DNA of 64,000 nucleotides from NCBI GenBank assembly GCA_905250125.1, contig CAJNOL010000756.1:41450-105449 (forward strand), in the 5' to 3' direction. The stretch is from Rotaria sordida. Taxonomy: Eukaryota; Rotifera; Eurotatoria; Philodinida; Philodinidae. A program made the translations under genes and the position numbers. Positions 47,920 through 58,900 of this stretch are shown here, in pieces. Position 1 is the first letter of the stretch; every line of letters begins with the position of its first letter. The notes beneath the pieces were generated by a model. The model was not told where the DNA came from and did not search any database. It saw nothing but the letters and a program-made list of their open reading frames with translations.

Positions 47920-48147
47920 CTATAAATGACTCATGTTATCTAAACAACGTGTTTCATTCTTATCAGAAAATGAGGAAGGCAGGGCAAACTTAGTGAACCT
48001 ACTGAAAGACGAAGACTTGTCTGTTAAACACTTGTGATCCATCCGAAGATGATCATAATTGAATTTTCTTGCAACTTCTAAAACGATCCTTAATCGGTGA
48101 TTTTCAATCTCAAGACAAGTATCAAACTTCATCTTTGTTAAAAACAT
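47920..48147 (-). CDS. Possible small ORF or exon divergent to the sirtuin
   Basis: 75-codon frame with a protein-like first half (KMKFDTCLEIENHRLRIVL) and an acceptor-like TTTATTTTTTAG just upstream. Its start is only 52 bases from the sirtuin ATG on the opposite strand. No family recognised; it may be spurious. Confidence 0.25.
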   Translation of the reverse strand: MFLTKMKFDTCLEIENHRLRIVLEVARKFNYDHLRMDHKCLTDKSSSFSRFTKFALPSSFSDKNETRCLDNMSHL

Positions 48148-48199
48148 ACTTCCTAAAAAATAAACAATAATCTGTCTTTCTTTCAGATTTTATTACAAA

Positions 48200-49482
48200 A
48201 TGGCTGCTATTACGGTATGATATTGAAATTGAAATGATCAATACTTTCTAAATGGCTTTTCTACGTAGACGAAACCAGAGTTTGCCGAATTCCGTCAATT
48301 ATTCTCCAAAGCACGTTCAGTATTGGTCTTGACAGGCGCAGGAATTTCTGCAGAATCTGGCGTTCCAACATTTCGAGGGGCTGGTGGTCTCTGGCGACAA
48401 TTCAATGCTACAGTTCGTTATTATTTTTATTCGAAACAATCTATTCGATGTAATACTTTGGATTGTTAGGATTTGGCTACGCCATCGGCTTTTGCTCAAT
48501 CCCCATCACTTGTTTGGGAATTTTATCATTATCGACGAGAACTTGTTCGAACTAAAGAACCCAATAAAGTTTCTAAAATGACATTTTATTCGTCTATCGA
48601 ATATATATGATTGATTCGTCTTTTAGGCTCATTTGGCATTGGTCGAAGCCGAAAAACGTTTTGAGAAAGAAGGAAAACGATTTTTTATCATAACTCAAAA
48701 TGTCGATGGTCAGTAATTGTTTTTGTAAGAATAATATAGCCTTTTTTTTTTTATTTTGCTTTCTTTCAATTAGGACTTCATCGACGAGCAGGTTCTCGTA
48801 ATCTTCTTGAAATACACGGTCAGTAAATATTTCAATGATTGATATTTTTTCTTTTCTTTGAATGAAATAGTTTTCTGAACAGGTAATCTTTTCACGACTC
48901 GATGTACATCGTGTGGTTTTATTGAAGAAAACAATGATAGTCCAATTTGTGAAGCTCTGCGAAATCGAGGGTAAACATGTTTCTATTTTTTTTTCTCACG
49001 ACATTTGCGTAGATCATGATTAAAAATTTTTAGGTTACCAAATGAGAATGGTCCTGAGATAGCAGTGACAGATCTTCCTAGTTGTCGTCAATGTCGATCT
49101 CTTGTTCGTCCACATGTTGTCTGGTTTGGTGAAACACTCTGGCCTGATGTTTTAGAAAAAATCGACGAAGAAATCAATCGATGTGATCTATTCTTAGTTG
49201 TATGTCGATCTTTTTTTTCTGTTTAACTCGTTTCTACAGAATCAATTGAAGGTGGGAACATCATCAGTTGTCTATCCAGCTGCAGCCTATGCTTCGATTG
49301 TCGCAAAGTGTGGCATTCCCGTAGTTGAAATCAATATTGAAACGACTCCTTCTACTGCTGTATCGGCGTGAGTTCTTTTTTCTTGTTTAATATTTCGAAC
49401 GTCTCTTTGTAGGTTTCATTTCGAAGGTGCTGCTGGCGAAATACTTCCAACACTATTGGCACCCATTACTGATGATATTTAA
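48200..49482 (+). CDS. SIRT5: SIRT5-type NAD-dependent protein deacylase (sirtuin)
   Basis: Nine exons: 48200-48214, 48269-48412, 48470-48568, 48627-48708, 48774-48818, 48883-48970, 49034-49199, 49252-49367 and 49413-49482; all phases are consistent and give 274 residues. The NAD-binding motif is GAGISAES (28-35). The class III signature FYHYRRE is present, with Tyr72 and Arg75 matching the residues that give SIRT5 its preference for succinyl, malonyl and glutaryl lysine. The catalytic His is in LLEIHG (His128). Zinc ligands are CTSC (136/139) and CRQC (175/178), then [19 protein letters not shown] and NIETTP. Most introns are 50-65 bp; the third-exon donor (GTTTCT) and second-exon donor (GTTCGT) are atypical. 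The N terminus is short, so mitochondrial import is unclear. It removes acyl groups from lysines while consuming NAD. Confidence 0.9.
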
Positions 49483-50509
49483 TAGAATGGGAAACGACAT
49501 TGAGCTGAATATAATAACTAAGATCAAGTGTTCTTTTTCGAAAGACTGAACCAATTTATCTTTTTCATAAAATAATCGAGAAAAAAATCAAATGTGATAT
49601 TCTAAACCTTTTGTTATGTAATAAGCAGATGTCGGTGTGGATTTTCTCTTAATCCACACCCACAAATCTTAATTCATAGTGTAATATATTCTGTATCAAT
49701 ACGAAAAACGTAAAGTGTTTTGATCAGTGTCTCGTAGAAATACTTACGAACGTGACTATTGTGGACAAATGTACGTTTCAAAGGACCGAATTGCTTATTA
49801 GTCTGTNNNNNNNNNNNNNNNNNNNNNNNNNNNNNNNNNNNNNNNNNNNNNNNNNNNNNNNNNNNNNNNNNNNNNNNNNNNNNNNNNNNNNNNNNNNNNN
49901 NNNNNNTGTGGACAAATGTACGTTTCAAAGGACCGAATTGCTTATTAGTCTGTATCTTCGACTACAGTAACTGACATTGATGAATTTTGGTATTATTTTG
50001 AAGCAATCATTCGATTCTTATTATCAAAAAATATTGAAAAAAACTCATCATCTTTTTTTTTGTGAGTCTTAAATGTGAGTCAAATCCTGTTCGACAGACA
50101 AAATATTTTAATTAAAACAGTAAAAACAAATGATAATTATTTGATAAAGTATATTAATTATAAATTGTATTTATAGTAGTAATAATTATTTAATTGATTA
50201 TGAAATATAGTATTAACACTTTTGCACTAAAGCTATTTTTTTGCGATCCTGTCTATCAAGAAATTGTAAGTTCATTTATCATCTAACAAGAAAATCATTC
50301 ATATTTAGCTACGCCAAATAAAATGCACCAAATGAAAATTATGAATAAAACTGAAGTTCAAGTGTATCCTATAAGTCTTTCAACCATACCTTCGCCCAGA
50401 ATCATTGATGATTGTTGATTCATAGAAAACAGCTGATTCCTCACAGTTTTTCATTGAACTTATCACAAGTGAATTTACCAGTTATTGCTATATTTCTCTT
50501 TAATCATAC
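49483..50509. other. Intergenic region containing the second assembly gap
   Basis: A GT/CA hairpin lies at 49628-49668 (GATGTCGGTGTGGATT, then AATCCACACCCAC). The gap is described separately. From 49960 on the sequence is AT-rich with no gene. Confidence 0.5.
49760..49953. other. 100-N gap flanked by an exact 47-bp direct repeat
   Basis: Bases 49760-49806 and 49907-49953 are identical (starting TGTGGACAAATGTACGTTTC) on either side of exactly 100 N. The frames running through the gap are artefacts. Confidence 0.95.
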
Positions 50510-50905
50510 AAGACTCATGAAACAAATATTGGTATAAAAGAAAATCAATTATCAGAAGGTGAAAAATAACATATTGCTATTACTTGTGCAATCATTTGAA
50601 AACTAAACTTGTTAATATTTGATGAAGCAACAAGTGATTTCGACTCGTACAACAAACAACTATCTCACATTATTTATATATTTTCAATTTATTTCTATTA
50701 GTTCTTTTAGTAGTAGATTGTACAACAAATTCTTGAAACAGAAAATCTTCTACAAACAACAATCATAATAACTCATCGATTTTGTATAATTCGTTCATGC
50801 TATCAAATTTATGTTGTTAATAAAGGATATATCCTCGAAAGTGGTTAGAATTAATTCAACAACGTTCACATTATAATCAAGTGATTCTTCTAAATAGATT
50901 ACAGT
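50510..50905 (+). pseudogene. ABC transporter nucleotide-binding domain, decayed fragment (MDR/ABCB-like)
   Basis: One frame reads ETNIGIKENQLSEGEK, stop, HIAITCAII, stop, KLNLLIFDEATSDFDSYNKQ, a stretch that looks like an unspliced intron ending TAGTAGTAG, then IVQQILETENLLQTTIIITH, RF and IYVVNKGYILESG, stop. After a frameshift, ELIQQRSHYNQ follows. These correspond to the signature (LSGGQ, here LSEGE), Walker B plus D-loop (FDEATSDFDS), the switch His (ITHR) and the C-terminal ESG...ELI block of multidrug-type ABC exporters. Walker A and the membrane domain were not found nearby. Three or more stops show it is not functional. Confidence 0.8.
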
Positions 50906-52293
50906 GATTTTTAGAAGCCTTTCTCTTTTTAAATTATTTTATCTAAACAACTCTTTTACTTTTTTTTTGACGATCTCAAATTATGATCTTTCACTTATTT
51001 TTATAAGAATGAAAAGGAAAATACTGTCAGAGTAAATCAAGTTTTTCGATATTATTTGTCGAATTCTACATCTATAGTCTTGATAAAATGATCAGCAACG
51101 CATAGAGTTCGAATAGTTGTTATAGTTTCTTGAGAGAGCAAGCAAACAGGAAACAAAAAAATCTGTCTTAGACATGCTCGACACTAGAGAAGATCTAATA
51201 TGCATCTTAAAAGATAGTACAAGGTCAAATATTAATTTTGAAAAACAATATTTATGTAGAATAGTAACAAGAACAGTAGCCTTGAGATTAGCATTTAAAA
51301 GGACAGAACATCGTAGGAGATTTTAGCACTGTGATGCATGATAGCATAATATCACATATCAAATTCAGCTAGAGTTTCGTTCGAATGTTAGAAAACCTTA
51401 TGGATGAATAATTGTTAGAATTTCATATACCTTGCGCATTTATCAAGGGTCTTTGATCTCAAATTAGATAGTACCGATTGAATAATGATTATAGATCTCT
51501 TTAAGTTCTATTAGTTAATATTATTCAATTATATGCTGATATCTATGAGAATGAATTTTCAATAAAACAACTGTTCTCTTTTTTCGTTTTTGAAAATATT
51601 TTATTTAACTTTGTCCTTTCGATATATAAAAATCAATAGTTTTCGTTTAACCTCATCTGGCGTTCCTAAATATAGCTGATCAAAGTATATCGTACTAGCT
51701 GTTCATGTCATAACGAGCATATAATATGTATCTTTTTCAATTCTCGAGTATATGATGTAAAAATATTCTGGATTTATTCATTGATGCAAGATTTTATATA
51801 GATGTCACTAGTGAGAAGTGCATCTGATATTAAAAGCAAAAAAGAAACGTCTTTTAATCCTTCTGACAGTATACTAATAAAGTGCTCTGCATCGATTCAT
51901 ATCTATAAAATCTTGAGAAAAAATAACTGATACGTGTATCTTAAATAGTTTGCAATTAGATGGAATCAAACTGTCGTGACTAATTAGAAAATTCTGCATT
52001 GATGTATTTTTAATGAAAAGCATCAGTCTCTGTTTTACGCATTACAGTTATTGTTTGAAGTATTCAATTATCTAAAATTCTAACAAATATCTATGATCTA
52101 TTGATAACATTTTGTAAATATATTTCATATCCACTATTAATTAAAGGTTCATTGAAAATTTTTATTTGATAATTATCGATATAATTTTTTTTTATACGCT
52201 ATTTCCTCAATGCAATCAATATTTATACCGTTTTCTATTTCCATTGAACAGACAAATTGTGAAGTATCATTTAATGATTACAATGCTCCCATA
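50906..52293. other. Non-coding stretch
   Basis: AT-rich sequence with no recognisable gene or repeat. It lies between the ABC transporter relic and the rmlA relic and could contain more decayed gene sequence that I cannot read. Confidence 0.4.
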
Positions 52294-52831
52294 TCAAACC
52301 AAATCAAAAAAATATCAACCAGTTGTGGCGTAATTAGATTTCGGCTTACTCAGTTTTTCTTCAGCAGAAATAGGTTTATCATTATGATCAAGTTCTACGA
52401 TACCGTGACAATTAGGATTGGATACTTCATAAGCGAATATATAGACTCCATCAACATTAGATAATGTTTGCAGATGACAGCTGAGATCAATACCATAAAA
52501 GAAAATTGCCACCAAAAATCAAGACAAAGTTATCATTACCAATGAATTTTTCCCCTATAACGAATGTTTGTGCTATTCCATTGGGTTCGTTCTGTACAGC
52601 ATATTGAAAATCACACCCAAGTTGGGTACTATATTCTAATAATCTTTTCAATTGGTCATAATCAGTTGATGTTGCTATAATTAAAATTTGCTTTATATTA
52701 GCCACCATTAATATAGATGATGGATATTAAATCATTAGTTTATCATATATTGGTAAAATATATTTTAATATAACTTTTGTCAAAGGATTTAAATGAGTAT
52801 CTAAACCACCTGCAACGATTATATGTTCCAT
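52294..52831 (-). pseudogene. rmlA: Glucose-1-phosphate thymidylyltransferase (RmlA) pseudogene
   Basis: Minus-strand frame from ATG 52831: MEHIIVAGGLDTHLNPLTKV, then LPIYDKLMI, an in-frame TAA where Tyr of MIYYP is expected, then YPSSILMVANIKQILII, GCDFQYAVQNEPNGIAQTFV and IGEKFIGNDNFVLIFG. A one-base frameshift near 52505-52515 leads to FYGIDLSCHLQ, then GIVELDHNDKPISAEEKLSK, PKSNYATTG and a second stop at 52315. The enzyme normally joins glucose-1-phosphate and dTTP, the first step of dTDP-rhamnose synthesis. The nucleotide-binding GGxGTRL is degraded to GGLDTHL, and the C terminus is missing. Bacterial-type gene in a eukaryotic context, so probably acquired by transfer and now dead. Confidence 0.85.
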
Positions 52832-52914
52832 CGAGAATTCTATTTCAAAAGAGATGTTTACTTATCAATAAACTACTTTATTATTGAACATAAATTAGCG
52901 ATTTTTCTAGAAAA

Positions 52915-53000
52915 GTCATACCTGATCCTCCTAATACGTTTATGTGTGCACCTTTCTTCATTAGATTGAGTATTTCAACCAATTTGTTCTTAAATGTAAT
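52915..53000 (-). pseudogene. Possible dTDP-4-dehydrorhamnose reductase fragment (internal piece)
   Basis: Minus-strand frame NKLVEILNLMKKGAHINVLG, next to the rmlA relic, resembles the helix after the GxxGxxG loop of rhamnose-pathway reductases. Together with the N-terminal piece at 54913-55026 it looks like one gene split by about 2 kb of inserted sequence. The match is short, so the call is tentative. Confidence 0.35.
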
Positions 53001-53309
53001 TCAAAATAGAAAACAACATTCGCATCTATATACATAAAAATATTAAGGTATATCACAAGCAAATAACATTCAAAGCAAAAAATACGTTAATGATAAAAAT
53101 AGTAAGTAGTATAAGATACAATGTACACGCGCTCATAAGATTAAGCATTAAAGTAGGTTTTCATTGGTTTTTTATATGTTGAAAACATTTTATTCTAAAT
53201 AAGAGAATAACTGATACCGTTTTAGTAGTTTTTACTGAGAGTTTTCGTTGTGAAATCACAACATCATCAGTCAATACAAATAAAAGAAAAACTAAAATGC
53301 AAACATCCG
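53001..53309. other. Inserted AT-rich sequence
   Basis: No gene; left flank of the fold-back element at 53310. Confidence 0.35.
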
Positions 53310-53935
53310 AAAACTGTTCTACTCCCCCACGGCCAAAAAAACCTGCCTTTTTGCATTTCAATTTTGCACCATATAATACACTGTACTAAAAAAACAAAAT
53401 ATACCACAAGATGTAGCGTGAAAAGAACTAAAATCTGCAAAAGACAGCTTGTTCTATAGTTGCACTTTTTGTTTTCAAAATGGACAAAATTCGAAGGCGC
53501 TAGTTTTTGACTTTTTGAAAAAAAAAGAAGCTTTTGGCACCTGACCATTTCGTTTTTTTCATCTTTTCATCATCTGATATGCTTTATTAAAGAAACAAAA
53601 TACACCACAAGATGCAGCGTGAAAAGCTCTACAATTTACAACGAACAGCTTATTTCATAGTTGCAGTTTTCATTTTCAAAATGGACAAAATTCTGTGCGG
53701 CTAATTGTACCAAAAACTTCTTTTTTCGAAAAGTCAAAAACTGATGCCTTCGAATTTTGTCCATTTTGAAGACAAAAGTGCAACTATAAAACAAGCTATC
53801 TTTTGTAGATTGTAGTTCTTTTCACGCTGCATCTTGTGATATATTTTGTTTTTTTTTAATACAGTGTATTATGTGGTGAAAAAATGAAATGCAAAAAGGC
53901 GATTTTTTTTGTCCGCGGGAGACTATCTGATGCTG
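53310..53935. mobile_element. Fold-back element, copy 2 (about 0.6 kb)
   Basis: The left (about 53310-53545) and right (about 53710-53935) arms are reverse complements over about 220 bp. They share TTTTTGCATTTCA, then ATACACTGTA, an A-run, then ACAAGATG.AGCGTGAAAAG, GTTGCACTTTT and AATGGACAAAATTCGAAGGC. A central direct unit lies at 53595-53700. It belongs to the same family as 5278-6927. Confidence 0.78.
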
Positions 53936-54912
53936 ATGACTCATCCCATTATTTCTAAAAGGAATTCATTGATGCACTTGTTCAGATCATTTTTTTAAAC
54001 TGAGTCAATTAAAACAATAATTTCACAGAAAAATTAAGCATAGCTTATAACGTTGTAATATTATATTTTCATCTCAATCATTTTTATTTTATCTATTTTA
54101 TTAATGTCATTAGCTAGCGGCATCTTTATCATAAATAACCAAAATAGTCGATGTAGCTGATGCAGACGAGCGCACTGGCGAACTTCGATTTGAATCAGAG
54201 GAATTAGAAAATTTTCATACGTATTCATATTATAACATTCTGCTTCGGTTCCAGATAATTAGCACAGAACGTCAACTATCAGTGGACATTGTTTGCACTC
54301 GGAGCATATCAGAGCTTCGCCGGACGGCAAAAAAAAGCCGTCCCATCCTGTTTCATTCTTCTTTGAGAGTCTCATCTCGTCCCGTGTCTCACGCTTTCTT
54401 GTTCGGCCTCATTTTGTCGCTTACACGCTACTTTTCTTCCTCGAAGTACAAATACGGTCCACCGAGTAACTGACTTGAGAAAAAATATATTGTCGACATT
54501 TTCAGAGGTGTGGGTGTGCGTCCTCTGAAAGAAAAAATAGAGGAGGTTTGCAGAACCTTTTGAGCCTCTGAAAAGTTCTGTCTTTTACCCGAAGTCAGAA
54601 ACATTGAAAAAGATTCTGGATATTAAAAGAATGGTTCTGACATTCTCCTAGAAACCTTTTTTGTGGCCAGAACCTTGTTTTTAAGGGTTCAACAGGGAAT
54701 AAAACACAAGACCTTTAAGAACCCCAGAAGATTCTGTAAAGCTCCTTGATTTTTTTCCAGAACACGCACAACCCTACCTCGTATACACTTGGTGGGATAC
54801 ACAAGTGAATTGATCTTGTCCCGTCTCACGCAGCTCAGGCGTATACAGTTGTAAACCTTCATACCAACAACCATCATTTTGTATGAATCATTCGTTATCA
54901 AATATATTTGTT
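53936..54912. other. Inserted sequence between rhamnose-gene relics
   Basis: No gene recognised. A hairpin TTTCAGAGGTGTGGGTGTGCG, then TCCTCTGAAA, sits at 54502-54531; repeated AGAACCTT/TTCTG words occur at 54545-54770. Confidence 0.4.
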
Positions 54913-55026
54913 TTAACCCAATATTTTGATTTCCTTTTTTTTGGGTCCTTTTATTTCATGATCTTCTTCAACTACCTGTTCATCTGATATATCGCTTTCA
55001 TATTGAGTAACTTGTACTATCTCCAT
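54913..55026 (-). pseudogene. Possible N-terminal piece of the rhamnose-pathway reductase
   Basis: ATG 55026 opens a 37-codon minus-strand frame, MEIVQVTQYESDISDEQVVE, then EDHEIKGPKKKEIKILG and a stop. The end KEIKIL followed by Gly is what would precede a Rossmann GGxGxxG loop, and the frame ends where non-homologous sequence begins. This fits the start of a reductase gene whose next part is at 52915-53000. Inference only. Confidence 0.35.
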
Positions 55027-55375
55027 CCTTACAGATACATAAAATTTTGTAAATGCAAAATATATTATTTTTTATTTGAGAAATACTAGACATTTATACA
55101 TGGGGATAGAATAAAGACAACGATCAAAGAGGAAGTCGCGAAGCTGAACAATCAGAAGAATGATTCTTCTTAGTCATAAAATATGTAGGTTAAAAGAACT
55201 AGGTCAGAAGAAAAAGAACATATGTGGAATAGCTGAAAAGAAAGAAAAAGAAGAACGAAAGTAATTCACTTTATAACCATTTCAATTTTAATATTGACCC
55301 ATTATAATATAATCGACTGTAAATAAGTTTTTTAAATTTATTTATTGAGAGTAATGGAAAGATAATTTTCAAGAA
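55027..55375. other. Non-coding gap before the rmlB relic
   Basis: AT-rich; the N-terminal Rossmann half of RmlB would be expected here but is not recognisable. Confidence 0.35.
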
Positions 55376-55994
55376 AAACATTTCTATCAAATATTAACTG
55401 ATGAAGTTTATGGATCTCTTAGTGAAACTAGCCCATATAACTCACAATCACCATATTCTGCTTTGAAAGCAGCATCTGATCATTTTATTAAAGCCTATGG
55501 AAATACTTATGGAATACCATTTGTCATAAGTTATTGTTCCTATAATTATCAACCAAATCAATTTCTAGAAAAATTAATTCCACTCATAATTACTAATATA
55601 AAAGAGAAAGATGTGGGTGTATTATTGATCATGCTAAAGTTATTGATGTTGGTTTTTTATAAAAGTAAAAATGCAGAGAGTTATAATACTGGTGCTTTTA
55701 ATGAATGTCAAAATATTCATTTGGTAACACTACTATGCAAAATAATGGATGAAAAAACTGAATCAAACAAAAGGAAGCTCAGCAAAATTAATAAGACATG
55801 TAGCTGATCGTCCTGGACATGATTGAAGATATGCTATTGATGCAACAAAAATTAATAATGAACTCGGTTGGTTTCCATCTGTTAAATTTGAAGAAGGTTT
55901 AAATCAAACTATAGATTGGTATCTTAATAATCAAGCATGGTTAGATAATGTGAGACATGGAATATATCAATCGTATCATCAAAACGTATGCTAA
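55376..55994 (+). pseudogene. rmlB: dTDP-glucose 4,6-dehydratase (RmlB) pseudogene, C-terminal two-thirds
   Basis: The frame reads FYQILTDEVYGSL (catalytic TDE), SPYSALKAASDHF (YxxxK intact), GIPFVISYCSYNYQPNQFLE, KLIPLIITNIKEK, then a short deletion with frameshifts where PVYGDG...RDW would be. DHAKVIDVGF (other frame), ESYNTGAFNE and LLCKIMDEKTE follow. After another shift come LIRHVADRPGHD, an in-frame TGA in place of Arg, [20 protein letters not shown] and the C terminus ending at TAA 55992. RmlB converts dTDP-glucose to the 4-keto-6-deoxy sugar, the step after RmlA. The N-terminal NAD-binding third is absent. Decay pattern and AT content match the rmlA relic 2.5 kb away. Confidence 0.85.
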
Positions 55995-58900
55995 TATCTG
56001 TAATTGATAGATGTATAGGTGTGTGGATATGAGTTCGGAAGAAGAGCAGACTAGTGCATCCATCTTATTGAATAATATCTTAAAATAAATATAAATTTTT
56101 ATGTCTTATAATATAAATGTTGGTTCAAACATTGGAGAGATATGTAATCTTGTTTCCAAAATTTTCTCTTCTTGCCAGTATTTTTATTCGAAAAAATATC
56201 TTGAACGTCAGATCAGCCGAAATTAATTTCCAATCTATTTGATTAATTATTAACAACTAAAAAGATCCATACAGAAATATAATTTGACAAAATGAACCAA
56301 TACCATAAATTAATCCGCAAAGTATGAAATTGAAATGGTTCGATCTAATGCTTTTCGTCATATTCAATATGAATCAAGTTTTCTCCTCAATCTCGAAGAT
56401 GATCAGCAAGCATTTTTTGAGAAATCATCTTTGGTTTAATGAGTCATGTATTTTACTTCGAGACTTTTGAGCAATTTCGTAAAAAAAAGAATCATTCCTA
56501 ATGAAATTTTCATTGCATGAATTCTTTTTTGACGGTATGAGTAGGAATAAGAATAGATTTTTTTTTTAAATTTGTAAGTTTTCCTGCCTTTGATGAATAC
56601 TTGTAATCGAATTCTTTGAAATTGATAAAAATTTCCATCCTTACCATTTTTTGATTTGATACAAAAACAAAGTTTTCCTTTTATATCCTACAGAATGAAA
56701 AGGTGTTGTAGCAAAAATTTGAAAAATAATTGTGTGATATAGTTAAATTGAAGAATATAGCATAATCCCTGTACTATCATAGCAAGCAAGGCAAAGTATT
56801 AGCATAAATATTTCATATAATGTTTAGGTATGATATGAGAAAACGTGAAATCTCGAGCGATTCAAAACAAATCGTTCATGGTAATCTTTTTTGTTCAAAA
56901 ACAGGAGTCTGAAAGTATGGATGCGGGTGTGTGAGTGTAATTAACTAGAAAGCTTACATGCACATGCCCTAGTTTTTTGTAGCGTCTTGTCTTTGTAATT
57001 TTGTAGTTCTTATTGATTTCTATTGACGCCAAAAAAATGGGTCTGGGTCTGAATCAAATCGTTGAGAACGAAGGTGAACAAAATTTTCAGATAGCCTTTA
57101 CGTGATGTTCGGGTGACAATATGCTTAACTTGTTATTATCAAACCTTGACTTTTAGTTTAAGGCATTTATACAGTTTTGTTCAGAATTAAATTTTCTCTA
57201 TTGAATAGCATATAAATCGGCTCTCTAACCATGATAATATTCTTTCAAAAATGCGTGATTCATGTCTCTCAATCGTGCACTGAAAGATCATCCGGGAGCC
57301 TATCTTGAAAAGCGGTTAGATAAGAAAAAAGCTTGACTAATCGAGCTGAAATTTTGTAGGAATGACTACTAACATGAATGCGCAATCGATGAAAATTTCA
57401 CGTTAATTCACTTATGCTTTCTAGTTGGACCAAAATGATCCCAAAACGTTCCTCGTTCTTTGCAATGGAATTCAAAAATTGATTTTTAACTGAATTTTTG
57501 ATAAACAAATGATGAAGTTGCCTATCTTGTTTTCACTCTCATTCTTTCACTGATACTCGGATCCACAAATAGAAAATATGTTATTTTATCATTTCATAGA
57601 TATACCTGCAATTTATTAAATTAATGCAATGAATAGCTAATATTTATAAATCTATAAACGAATATGATGATGTATTAATTTACTATGCTAGAGCACCAAA
57701 AAACTTTACAAGATCAATTGAAACCATCTTTTGAATGAATTCTAGATATTCTTAATAATATATTCAAAAATTTATGAAGAATAAAAACATGATCTACACT
57801 CTATACTAAAATACACAATAATTCAATAAAAATATATTATAAGAGATGTAAATTAAACGCCAGTTGACAAATTTAGTCTTTATCATTACATTGAAAAGAA
57901 ATTTGAACTTCAAATGAGAAAGCAAAATAATTCACTGGTCATATTGAATGAGCTCATTTTTTTTCTTGCATGTAAATAAGCACTATGTAGCCAATGAACA
58001 TTTATCAAAAGTGCTAAGAATGGTTGCTAATGTCAAAAAACTGTTAGAGCAATCCTTGGGGGATTAAAATGTGGAACATGACATAGCTGTTGTTACTTAT
58101 CATGCGAGTATTGTTTCATTCGGTCTATCTTTGGACCCATTTTTGCATCATCTTTTACTTTATCCTCTAGAACTGCAATAAGGAAGTAGTTTATATATTT
58201 GCGTGAGATGTTAGAGATACATGATTGCTAAGTGTATCAAAAACGTCTGTTACGGTTTGTGAAGGTTGTAATGAAATATACTTGATGTTTAACTTCCAAA
58301 ACTACTATTTCAGTTTATTTCAACACCAATGATTTTACTATGTGAGTACTATGTGTTATATGCTACTATTTCGTACACTACTACGATAATGTCCACTCTT
58401 TTTTTTCTTTCCCCTAAGTTATATATGTTCAATAAGAGACAGAGAGAAGAGAATTATACGGAGACGGTCAAAGAAGAAATGAGTAAATAGTTCAGAGAGT
58501 AAGTATAAGACTATTGTTGTTAATGGCATACATTCGTCTAGACGGATGATGATTGACCACTCTTATATCGTTATGCTGTAGACAGAAAATAAAGACACGA
58601 TATGCATTAATTATTGGCACAGGAGTGTAAATTTCTACCCTATATACTTCAACACTCCTTTTAGATTGTGCTTCACAAAACAGAATGTGAGAGATTGATA
58701 AAAAAATATGACACCTCTAAAAGAAAGATAGAAGAAGAAAATCAGACACTAAATTCGTATGAGTCAATAACCCGTTATTGTTCGAACGTTTTTCAAGTCA
58801 CCACTTTTAACTAGTCAAGAATAACTGAATAGAATGATCATTGTTTACCGATTCGAAAAAATGTTCAGATCAATCGATATTCGTTTGAATCGGTGATAAT

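Larger units (their letters stand above)
46139..48199. other. Intergenic region with hairpins and a CT microsatellite
   Basis: No confident gene. It holds a double GT/CA hairpin at 46878-46972 and a (CT)16 run at 47447-47478. A possible minus-strand exon at 47920-48147 is listed separately. Confidence 0.45.
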
